Below, piece by piece: positions 10,403 to 18,251 of a DNA stretch of 64,000 bases. The first letter of the stretch is position 1. Each line of letters begins with the position of its first letter. The DNA lies in the NCBI GenBank assembly GCA_024682555.1, contig JAIKZD010000044.1:1-64000 (forward strand). Reading direction: 5' to 3'. Below the pieces are notes generated by a model. The model worked only from the letters and a program-made list of their open reading frames with translations, searched no databases and was not told the DNA's origin. Origin of the DNA: Lachnospiraceae bacterium. GTDB taxonomy: Bacteria; Bacillota; Clostridia; Lachnospirales; Lachnospiraceae. The position numbers and the translations under genes are program-made.

Positions 10403-11783
10403 AAGATTTAAAGAAAACAGGATATATGATCCTAAGGATATTGATGATATCTCATATGTAAAGAGGCTGATGGAATATGAATCCCTGATACCGGGGTTTT
10501 CGAAGGAGTTTTCCGCAGACCCTCAGGGCGTCCTTAAAAAGATCGGGATCCCCCTGACTCCCAGGGACGTAGCCTTTGATCCGCATACGGTTGAAAACGG
10601 CAATGTCATAATGAATCCGAAATATCCCGATACCCCGGCCGCAAAGTATGCACGGTTCATGAACAGCAAGTTTGCTCACCGGGATGAGATAAAGAAGTAC
10701 TGCACTCCGGTTAACCCTGCGATGAAAAAGTGGCGTGAGCGTCAGATCTGCAGATGTGCCATACAGCTCGGGGCCAAATTTCAGTCCCTGATACATGCAC
10801 CCTTTGCGATAGAGCTTTCCGACGGATGTTCCGTAGGCTGTCCCTTCTGCGGACTTGCCGCGGAAAGGCTTAAATCCGTATTTTTTCATACCCCCGAAAA
10901 TGCGGAACTTTTTAAGGGTGTTATAAATGCGGCCCGGGAGATCATAGGTGATGCCGTATCCGAAGGAACCCTGTATTTCGGAACGGAACCGCTTGATAAT
11001 CCGGATTATGAGCTCTTCATGAAGGATTTTACGGACATATTCGGAAATATCCCCCAGATAACCACGGCAAGATCCACCATGTACATAGAGAGACTGAGGC
11101 CGTTACTTGCGGAGATAAACAGGACCCAGAAGAACGTTTACAGATTTTCCATCCTGTCGGAAAAAATGGCAGGGGAGATATTTGAAGCCTTCACCCCTCA
11201 GGAGCTGATACTGACGGAGCTTTTGCCCCAGTATGAGGAAGCCCCCTCCTGTGCCCTGGTCAATTCGGGAAAGAACGGAAAGGATGATGACTATGGAGAC
11301 ACGATCTCCTGTATCACGGGATTTGTGGTAAATATGGCAAGAAAAGACATAAAGCTTGCCACACCGGTCTGGGCTTCAAAGGAGCATCCCACGGGAGAGC
11401 TCATACTGGAAAGAGCGAAATTTACGGATCCCGAAGATTTTAAGGAAAAGATCCTCGGCATGATAAGCAGGCATATGAGCAATCTTATAGCCCCCGATGA
11501 CAGGATAAGGCTTGAAGACGGCATAAGTCTCGAACTTCTGGAAGATAAGGTAGTGATAAACACCGACAGGTATGTTTCCGTCAATCTTGAAGCAAAGGGA
11601 GACCTGTCCATCTTTAAAAAGATCTTCGATGCACTCGGTAAGGGATACAGATATAAAAGAGACATAGTAAGCGAGCTCTGTGTCCTCGGAGACGGAAAGA
11701 TCATTCCTCCCGAGATAGTCTATTATGTCATCAACAAATGGTGGGGAATGGGTCTTATAAAGACGGAAAGCGGGAAAGTATAG
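10392..11783 (+). CDS. Radical SAM RiPP-maturation putative amino acid epimerase (PoyD-like), copy 1
   Basis: ELSDGCSVGCPFCGLAAERLKSVFFHTPENAELF: CxxxCxxC (C146/C150/C153) in a PoyD-type context; between NHLM transporters and an NHLP precursor. Confidence 0.8.
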   Translation: MNTERFKENRIYDPKDIDDISYVKRLMEYESLIPGFSKEFSADPQGVLKKIGIPLTPRDVAFDPHTVENGNVIMNPKYPDTPAAKYARFMNSKFAHRDEIKKYCTPVNPAMKKWRERQICRCAIQLGAKFQSLIHAPFAIELSDGCSVGCPFCGLAAERLKSVFFHTPENAELFKGVINAAREIIGDAVSEGTLYFGTEPLDNPDYELFMKDFTDIFGNIPQITTARSTMYIERLRPLLAEINRTQKNVYRFSILSEKMAGEIFEAFTPQELILTELLPQYEEAPSCALVNSGKNGKDDDYGDTISCITGFVVNMARKDIKLATPVWASKEHPTGELILERAKFTDPEDFKEKILGMISRHMSNLIAPDDRIRLEDGISLELLEDKVVINTDRYVSVNLEAKGDLSIFKKIFDALGKGYRYKRDIVSELCVLGDGKIIPPEIVYYVINKWWGMGLIKTESGKV

Positions 11784-11787
11784 AATA

Positions 11788-13221
11788 ATGACCGAACACG
11801 AATTATCCCTGACGGGAAAAAGCATAAATGAAATGTCCGCAGAAGATGCGGAGAGGATTACGGATGAGGTGGCATATGCAAAGAGAATGCTCGATATATT
11901 AAGCCTTATTCCGGGATCCCTTGAGGAATATCTTTCGGACAGACAGGGATTTCTTGACAGGCATGGCATAAGACTTTGCAGGGAAGACATTGATTTTCTC
12001 TGCTGCCCGAAGGACCCCGATGAGAAACTTGCGATAATCTCGGATAATAACCGGATCTCAGAGATGCCCGAAAGCTTTTTCAGGTACAGACAGTTCATCG
12101 GGAACAAGATCGCCATAAGGGATCTGATGACAAAAAAGCTCTGTGATCCCGACAATATCAATATGAAAAAATGGAGGGCCCGTCAGATACGGCGCTGCGA
12201 CGGGGTTCTGGGAGGACTCAACGAATCCTTTGTACATACCGTAGTGACTTATGAGCTTGCCGAGGGCTGCTCGGTGGGCTGTAAGTTCTGCGGCCTCAGT
12301 GCCGGACCGCTTAAAAAGGTTTTTTTTCACACTCCCGAAAACAGCCGGCTGTTTAAGGATGTGTTAAAGAGCTGCCATAAGATACTGGGGGATGCCGCAG
12401 GATACGGGATGATGTATTTTGCCACGGAGCCTCTTGACAATCCCGATTACGAGAAGTTTGAGGATGATTTTTATGAGGAATTTCACACGGTCCCCCAGAT
12501 AACAACCGCGGCAGCAGACAGGGATATAGAGAGAACCAGATATTTTATCACGGAAATATCAAAGGGAAGGGGATTTATCCACAGATTTACCATAAGATCG
12601 CTTGAAATGGCCGAAAAGATCCTTGAAAGCTTTACTCCCCGTGAACTTGTAATGGTGGAGCTATTGCCCCAGTTTCCGGAGGCTCCTGCCTTCGTGCCCT
12701 ACGTAAAGGCAGGCCGTGAGACCGAGGAATCGGGGATACAAAAGGCAGACGGTGATCCGGGTACCATCTGCTGCGTGGACGGATTCTGTATCAGTTTTCC
12801 CGATAAAAGGTTTAAGCTTATAAGTCCGGCAAGGGCAGATGAGAGATTTCCCAAAGGAATATACGAATCGGAATGGGTGGAATTTGAAAACGGAGCGGAT
12901 TTTGAGGAAAAGCTCTTAAGATACATAACGGACGAGCTTGAGCTGGATATCCCCGATGGTAAGGTGCTTAAGATGTATGATCATTTCACCCTGGGTGAAC
13001 ATAACGGAAAAAAATGCATAATAAGCAGGTTCGGAGAAGCGATCCCTCTTAAGGAACCGTATATGGTAAGGATAGCAGAGCTTGTGAAAGAGGGGGTGCA
13101 TGACCGCAGGGAGATAGTGGATATATCCGTTTATGAGAAGCTTGCAAGGCCCGAAAATGCCTATTGGTATTTAAACCGTCTGTGGGATGCGGGATGCATA
13201 GCGGAGAAAATATTCGAATGA
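11788..13221 (+). CDS. Radical SAM RiPP-maturation putative amino acid epimerase (PoyD-like), copy 2
   Basis: ELAEGCSVGCKFCGLSAGPLKKVFFHTPENSRLF: CxxxCxxC (C161/C165/C168); clear paralogue of the preceding ORF (shared TEPLDNPDYE, PQITTA, ELLPQ blocks). Confidence 0.8.
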   Translation: MTEHELSLTGKSINEMSAEDAERITDEVAYAKRMLDILSLIPGSLEEYLSDRQGFLDRHGIRLCREDIDFLCCPKDPDEKLAIISDNNRISEMPESFFRYRQFIGNKIAIRDLMTKKLCDPDNINMKKWRARQIRRCDGVLGGLNESFVHTVVTYELAEGCSVGCKFCGLSAGPLKKVFFHTPENSRLFKDVLKSCHKILGDAAGYGMMYFATEPLDNPDYEKFEDDFYEEFHTVPQITTAAADRDIERTRYFITEISKGRGFIHRFTIRSLEMAEKILESFTPRELVMVELLPQFPEAPAFVPYVKAGRETEESGIQKADGDPGTICCVDGFCISFPDKRFKLISPARADERFPKGIYESEWVEFENGADFEEKLLRYITDELELDIPDGKVLKMYDHFTLGEHNGKKCIISRFGEAIPLKEPYMVRIAELVKEGVHDRREIVDISVYEKLARPENAYWYLNRLWDAGCIAEKIFE

Positions 13222-13311
13222 TCCGAAAATGTTAAAAAAATAGGTTACAAACTGACAATAATGCATTAAAATGATAAACGGAGCAGGTTTTTTTTCATTC
13301 AGGAGGGTAAT

Positions 13312-14031
13312 ATGGCTGATAATTATGAACTTACGGAGCAGCAGAAAAAGGAGCTTAAGGATGCCATAGACGATCAGATGAACAGGATGGGTGAGGTATT
13401 CTCGCAGTGCTGGGAATCTGAAGAATTCAAGCAGGCGTTCATGAAGGATCCCAAGGCTATCTTTAAGGAGTACGGAGTAAATTTCAATCCCGATAAGGAA
13501 TATGTGATCATTGATTCGCCGAAAAGATCCATTGTTCATGTACTTCCTCATGACGGGGTTAAGCCGGCGGTCGAAGGTTTCAATAAGATCCTTGCAAAAA
13601 AGGTTGAGGATCTTTCCGATGAGGATGGAAAGCAGATACTTCTTGACGGCTGGAAATATGAGATATATCAGAATACACCTGATAAGTATTATATCGTGAT
13701 CCCTCACAGTCCCGAAGATCTCTCACCCGAAGAGCTCGAGATGGTTAACGGAGGGTGCTTCTTTGCGGCATTCATCTTTGTTGCGGAGGCGGTCATCTTA
13801 GCCACCACGGCAGTGGCAGCAGCCGAGGCCCTGGCACTGGCCTTCGGAGTAGTGGCCATAGCTGTTGAAGCTGCGGCAGCGGCAATGGCCGTCATCATTG
13901 CAGGAGGCTGGGCAGTCATCCTTACGGTTACGGAAGCTGTTACGGCGAATATGGCTTTTTCGGGGTACTTTGTCACAGCTGATGCTTCCGCGATCAATAC
14001 CGCGGCAGCAGTGACGGTTAAGCCGAGATAA
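13312..14031 (+). CDS. Proteusin/NHLP-leader RiPP precursor peptide
   Basis: SD AGGAGG; NHLP-type leader (FKQAFMKDPKAIFKEYGVNFNPDKEYVIIDSP...YYIVIPHSPEDLSPEELEMVNGG) followed by a 91-aa Ala/Val-rich core; adjacent to the matching exporter and radical SAM genes. Confidence 0.85.
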   Translation: MADNYELTEQQKKELKDAIDDQMNRMGEVFSQCWESEEFKQAFMKDPKAIFKEYGVNFNPDKEYVIIDSPKRSIVHVLPHDGVKPAVEGFNKILAKKVEDLSDEDGKQILLDGWKYEIYQNTPDKYYIVIPHSPEDLSPEELEMVNGGCFFAAFIFVAEAVILATTAVAAAEALALAFGVVAIAVEAAAAAMAVIIAGGWAVILTVTEAVTANMAFSGYFVTADASAINTAAAVTVKPR

Positions 14032-14073
14032 GATCATGATATGAAGGGATGCAGTAATAAGGGAAACAATAAT

Positions 14074-16914
14074 ATGAAGAGAAATATAAAAAGAACCGCT
14101 TTAAAGGCGGCGGTTCTTTTAAGCCTGGCTTTATCGGCAGGGTCGCTTTGTTCATGCGGCCTTGCCTCTTTTTTCGATAATGAAACAAAAACTGCGACAA
14201 AGGATCCGGACCCCTTCATTGTGGAAAGCAGAAACGAAGAGATCGATGAGTACTATGCGGGCAACGAGGGCGGAGTTATCGTACAGACCGGTGAGCTTAC
14301 GCAGTATAAGATAAATGTGCTGTCAAACAGTGATGACAGGGGTACGGTTGAGTATATGACCACACAGGGGGAAAAGGGAAAGACGGTCACGGCTGTGGCA
14401 TCCCCGCGTGAAGGCTGTGTGCTGGACCACTGGATGGTAAACGGAGAAGAAGCTGCGGCTCTGGGAAAGGAGACAGAGGTCTCTGTATATGACGTGACCG
14501 AGGACATGACCCTGGTGGCGGTGTTTGCAGGAGAACCGGAGCAGATGCCCATCCTGCAGGTTTCACCCTCGAACATACCTGTAGGCAATAACCCTCAGGG
14601 AGGCGATGACGTACAATACGGAAATTTCCAGGTCATAACCCTGGTAAACGCCGGTGAAGAACACATGGGGACGGTCGGCGGAGGTCTTAATTCCGATACA
14701 TCACAGCCTGTGCAGATAAACGCCACCCCCAAGCCGGGCTATGTTTTTTCATACTGGAACATAGTAACGGACTACTGGAAGGGAGAAGGTCAGACCGGTG
14801 ATCATGACGGCGCCGGATGGAGCGAAAACTATACGGTATATTCCTCATCATATACCGTTTATCTGAACAGAGATGACCGTAAAAGTGCCAAGGCGGTCTG
14901 TACCGCATACTTCACGGAACAGTATCCCAATCCCAAGGTAACCGTGGTAACAAAATCACCTACTGATTCGGCAGGTAAGGTAGCTAACGGAAACGCGGTT
15001 TTACCTCTCGGTACCGAAACCGCTCTGGATAAAACAAAAAATATAGTCATATCCGCAAATACCGGTTATCTTGTGGATCATGCATATTATGTCACGGTGG
15101 ACGGGGTCACACACGACTTTTATCCGACGGACACCGTTGTTACCGGCGCCTCGACCATAACGATACCCACCGCGAATATCACGGAGGATGTTTTTCTCCA
15201 TGTGGAATACAAAAAAGACAAATATATAGTAAAGGTGATGGACGATCCGGTTGTGGGCGGAACTTCCACCATAACGGAATACGATCATACGGTGGCCACA
15301 CCATTGGGTACCTATACCGGTCACGCGGAGATCACATCGGGCAATAAGGTTGAGATCATCTCGACCCCTGCTGCGGGATATGTTTTCGACTGCTTTGTGG
15401 ATTCCTCCGGGACTAAGATATCGGGAATTCCGGACGGGATGAACAATTATGTCCTGACTATAGACAGAGTGAACAGTGATGAGACCATAACGGCGAGATA
15501 TACAAAAGATGATGTTACCGTCAGCATAGAACCTTCCCCCGGTGAGGGAGGAACGGTTCAGTACAGCAGTGATTCCCAGACAGGCACATCACCGGTAAGT
15601 GTAAAGACCGATTATATATTCCACCCGGGCACGGAAACGGGATTTACCCTTACGGCAGAGGCAAATGACGGTTATACCTTCCAGTGCTGGGAAGACAGTG
15701 CGGGAAACGCCTTTTCCACAAAGGTCGTAAGAATATCCGCACTTAAGGAGGATCGAACCTATACGGCGGTATTCGTAAAAGATAAAGAGGATATAACCGT
15801 AACTATAGAACCATCACCCGCTGAAGGAGGAACGGTCCGTTACAATAACGAGGCCCCTGTATCCGCAAGTACGCAGTATACCTATCATCCCCTTACGGAA
15901 ACGGGATTTACCCTTACGGCAACCCCGGGTACGGGCTACACCTTCGAATACTGGCAGGACAGTCAGGGGAATGTATTTAACACCCAGCAGATCAGGATAT
16001 CAAACCTCAGGGAAGACCGCACCTATACCGCCGTCTTTAAGAGTGAGGATGAAAAAAAGGATGAAAAGGGCTTAAGAGTCGTGGCAGAACCTCCGAGCGG
16101 CGGTCATGTGAGAAAGAAGCCCAGCGAAACGGATCCCGGAAAAGTGGAGCTTACCGCATATCCCAACAAAGGCTGGAAATTTACGGGCTGGAAGAAAGAG
16201 GGAGGTCTTATCTTCTCGAAAAACAAAAAGGTTACGGTCAATGATGAAAGTGTGACCTATGTTGGATGCTTTATAAAGGATAAGGATTACAGACCGACCA
16301 CCGGGATAACTGATGAGCATTTTTATGATGAAAAGAGAAGAGTGACGCATCCTTCCTATTCGGTAACAAGGCAGACCATGGAGAATCTGGCTGCGGTAAA
16401 CGTAGCCTACGACAGGATAAGGAATGCAAATGATCTTCCGGCTCTTCACGGATACGGGGCGGTCGCTTCCGTAAGAAAGTATTTTGAGAATAAGCTTTCC
16501 GATTCGGAGATAAAGTTTGTTGAAGGGATCCTGACCACAACAGACGGTGAATTCATAGGTATCGACAATATACAGGATATCGGTGCCCTTATGAATTCCG
16601 CAAGAGAGATAACCCTTAAGAAATTCGGAGACAGATACGATTCCGAGATAGTGGCCGCGGTTTATACCGATCCTCCCGCTGACTTTGACGGTCAGGTGAG
16701 GACCTATCTGTGGAGAGAAACAGGCACGGATCAGAAGGACAATATCTATGTGATGTACCGTGACAAAGGATCGGAATACAGGGAAATGGCTGCCGTGACC
16801 GATGAAGACGGGACGGTAAGGTTCACTCTTGAGGATACACTTATCGGAACGGAGTTTGCCCTGGTTCGTGTGAATATTGAGGAAAGGGATCAAATGATCA
16901 CAGAAGAATTTTAA
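14074..16914 (+). CDS. Lipoprotein with divergent InlB B-repeat-like (Flg_new-type) domains
   Basis: Lipobox-like LCSCG after a hydrophobic signal; repeats such as EPSPAEGGTVRY...GYTFEYWQDSQGNVF...EDRTYTAVF. ORF track starts at 14041; the ATG at 14074 is the more likely start. Confidence 0.75.
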   Translation: MKRNIKRTALKAAVLLSLALSAGSLCSCGLASFFDNETKTATKDPDPFIVESRNEEIDEYYAGNEGGVIVQTGELTQYKINVLSNSDDRGTVEYMTTQGEKGKTVTAVASPREGCVLDHWMVNGEEAAALGKETEVSVYDVTEDMTLVAVFAGEPEQMPILQVSPSNIPVGNNPQGGDDVQYGNFQVITLVNAGEEHMGTVGGGLNSDTSQPVQINATPKPGYVFSYWNIVTDYWKGEGQTGDHDGAGWSENYTVYSSSYTVYLNRDDRKSAKAVCTAYFTEQYPNPKVTVVTKSPTDSAGKVANGNAVLPLGTETALDKTKNIVISANTGYLVDHAYYVTVDGVTHDFYPTDTVVTGASTITIPTANITEDVFLHVEYKKDKYIVKVMDDPVVGGTSTITEYDHTVATPLGTYTGHAEITSGNKVEIISTPAAGYVFDCFVDSSGTKISGIPDGMNNYVLTIDRVNSDETITARYTKDDVTVSIEPSPGEGGTVQYSSDSQTGTSPVSVKTDYIFHPGTETGFTLTAEANDGYTFQCWEDSAGNAFSTKVVRISALKEDRTYTAVFVKDKEDITVTIEPSPAEGGTVRYNNEAPVSASTQYTYHPLTETGFTLTATPGTGYTFEYWQDSQGNVFNTQQIRISNLREDRTYTAVFKSEDEKKDEKGLRVVAEPPSGGHVRKKPSETDPGKVELTAYPNKGWKFTGWKKEGGLIFSKNKKVTVNDESVTYVGCFIKDKDYRPTTGITDEHFYDEKRRVTHPSYSVTRQTMENLAAVNVAYDRIRNANDLPALHGYGAVASVRKYFENKLSDSEIKFVEGILTTTDGEFIGIDNIQDIGALMNSAREITLKKFGDRYDSEIVAAVYTDPPADFDGQVRTYLWRETGTDQKDNIYVMYRDKGSEYREMAAVTDEDGTVRFTLEDTLIGTEFALVRVNIEERDQMITEEF
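15511..16038 (+). repeat. Two tandem InlB-type repeats of about 85-90 aa inside the lipoprotein
   Basis: VTVSIEPSPGEGGTVQ...HPGTETGFTLTAEANDGYTFQCWEDSAGNAF...LKEDRTYTAVF versus ITVTIEPSPAEGGTVR...HPLTETGFTLTATPGTGYTFEYWQDSQGNVF...LREDRTYTAVF. Confidence 0.85.
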
Positions 16915-17024
16915 AGAATCACAGAAGTATTTTTTATTCTTTTTGGAAAACCCCCCTGTTATAATCCCTTTCAGACGGTGTAAAGTGCATCGTCGTGATC
17001 AAATATTTATTGGGAGGAAACAAA

Positions 17025-18125
17025 ATGAAGAAAAAAGTATTGAGCTTACTTCTGGCAGCAGCTATGACAGCAGCACTCGTTGGCTGTGCAGGCGCTGCAG
17101 CACCCGCTCCGGCAGCTGAGCCCGCCGCAGAGGCAGCAGAGACATCGGATGCAGCTGACGTTGCTGAGACAGCAGCAGATGCAGCATCGGGAGATCTTGC
17201 AAATGCCAAGGTCGGCATATGTATCTATCAGTTCGCGGATAACTTCATGACCCTGTTCAGAACAGAGCTTGAAAATTATCTTATTTCACAGGGCTTCGCA
17301 AAAGAGAACATCTCCATTCAGGACGGAGCAAATGACCAGGCAACCCAGACCAATCAGATCCAGAACTTCATTACCGAAGGTGTTGACGTTCTTATAATCA
17401 ATCCGGTTAACTCTTCTTCAGCCGAGACCATCACGGATATGGTTGTAAACGCAGGTATCCCTCTTGTTTACATCAATCGTGAGCCCGATGCCGCAGAGGA
17501 GCAGAGATGGCAGGATAACAACTGGAACGTTTGCTACGTAGGATGTGATGCCCGTCAGTCAGGAACAATGCAGGGCCAGATCATAGCTGATCTCGGACTT
17601 GAGGCAATTGATTTCAACGGCAACGGCAAGGTTGATTACATCATGGTAGAGGGTGATCCCGAGAACATAGACGCTCAGTATCGTACAGAGTTCTCAGTTA
17701 AGGCTCTTACGGATGCAGGCATGGAAGTTAACGAGCTTGACGACCAGGTTGGTAACTGGGATCAGGCACAGGGCCAGCAGATCGTTGCAAACGCTCTTGC
17801 AAACCACGGCAACGATATCGAAGTTGTTTTCTGTAACAACGATGCAATGGCACTCGGTGCATTACAGGCGATCCAGACTGCAGGACGTACAGTCGGCAAG
17901 GACATCTATCTTGTAGGTGTTGACGCTCTTACAGAGGTTGTTGAGGATGTTATAGCAGGAACCATCACAGGTACCGTATTCAACGATCATATCGCACAGT
18001 CACACGGCGCAGCTGATGCAGCCATCAATTTCGTAAACGGAAATACAAACGATTATTATATCGGATGTGATTACGTAAAGGTTACAACAGAGAACGCACA
18101 GGCAACACTTGACAGCCTTAAGTAA
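17025..18125 (+). CDS. mglB: Galactose/methyl-galactoside ABC transporter substrate-binding protein
   Basis: Lipoprotein signal LVGCAG, periplasmic sugar-binding fold motifs (NPVNSSSAETITDMVVNAGIPLVYINREP; NNDAMALGALQA); SD GGGAGG upstream of ATG 17025. Confidence 0.88.
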   Translation: MKKKVLSLLLAAAMTAALVGCAGAAAPAPAAEPAAEAAETSDAADVAETAADAASGDLANAKVGICIYQFADNFMTLFRTELENYLISQGFAKENISIQDGANDQATQTNQIQNFITEGVDVLIINPVNSSSAETITDMVVNAGIPLVYINREPDAAEEQRWQDNNWNVCYVGCDARQSGTMQGQIIADLGLEAIDFNGNGKVDYIMVEGDPENIDAQYRTEFSVKALTDAGMEVNELDDQVGNWDQAQGQQIVANALANHGNDIEVVFCNNDAMALGALQAIQTAGRTVGKDIYLVGVDALTEVVEDVIAGTITGTVFNDHIAQSHGAADAAINFVNGNTNDYYIGCDYVKVTTENAQATLDSLK

Positions 18126-18152
18126 TCAAAAAGGCAATTAAGATTTCAATAC

Positions 18153-18183
18153 GGTGTGGGGTGGTTTCCGCCCCACGCCTTTT
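18153..18183 (+). terminator. Intergenic hairpin between mglB and mglA (attenuating terminator)
   Basis: GGTGTGGGG-tggtttccg-CCCCACGCC followed by TTTT. Confidence 0.65.
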
Positions 18184-18251
18184 GAAATAAAGGAAGATTT
18201 TTCCCAAGCATGATATTATAAGATATGATGACAGGGAACAGGAGGAACAGG

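Noticed and set aside
13230-13290. Internal promoter directly before the precursor (CTGACA - 16 bp - GATAAA)
   Set aside because: Matches are weak and several alternative registers are equally good; cannot be supported without transcript data.
13171-13707. 178-aa minus-strand ORF opposite the RiPP precursor leader
   Set aside because: Antisense to a well-supported coding gene with its own SD; no recognisable domain.
16072-16893. 273-aa minus-strand ORF
   Set aside because: Antisense to the InlB-repeat lipoprotein; no motif and no plausible RBS.
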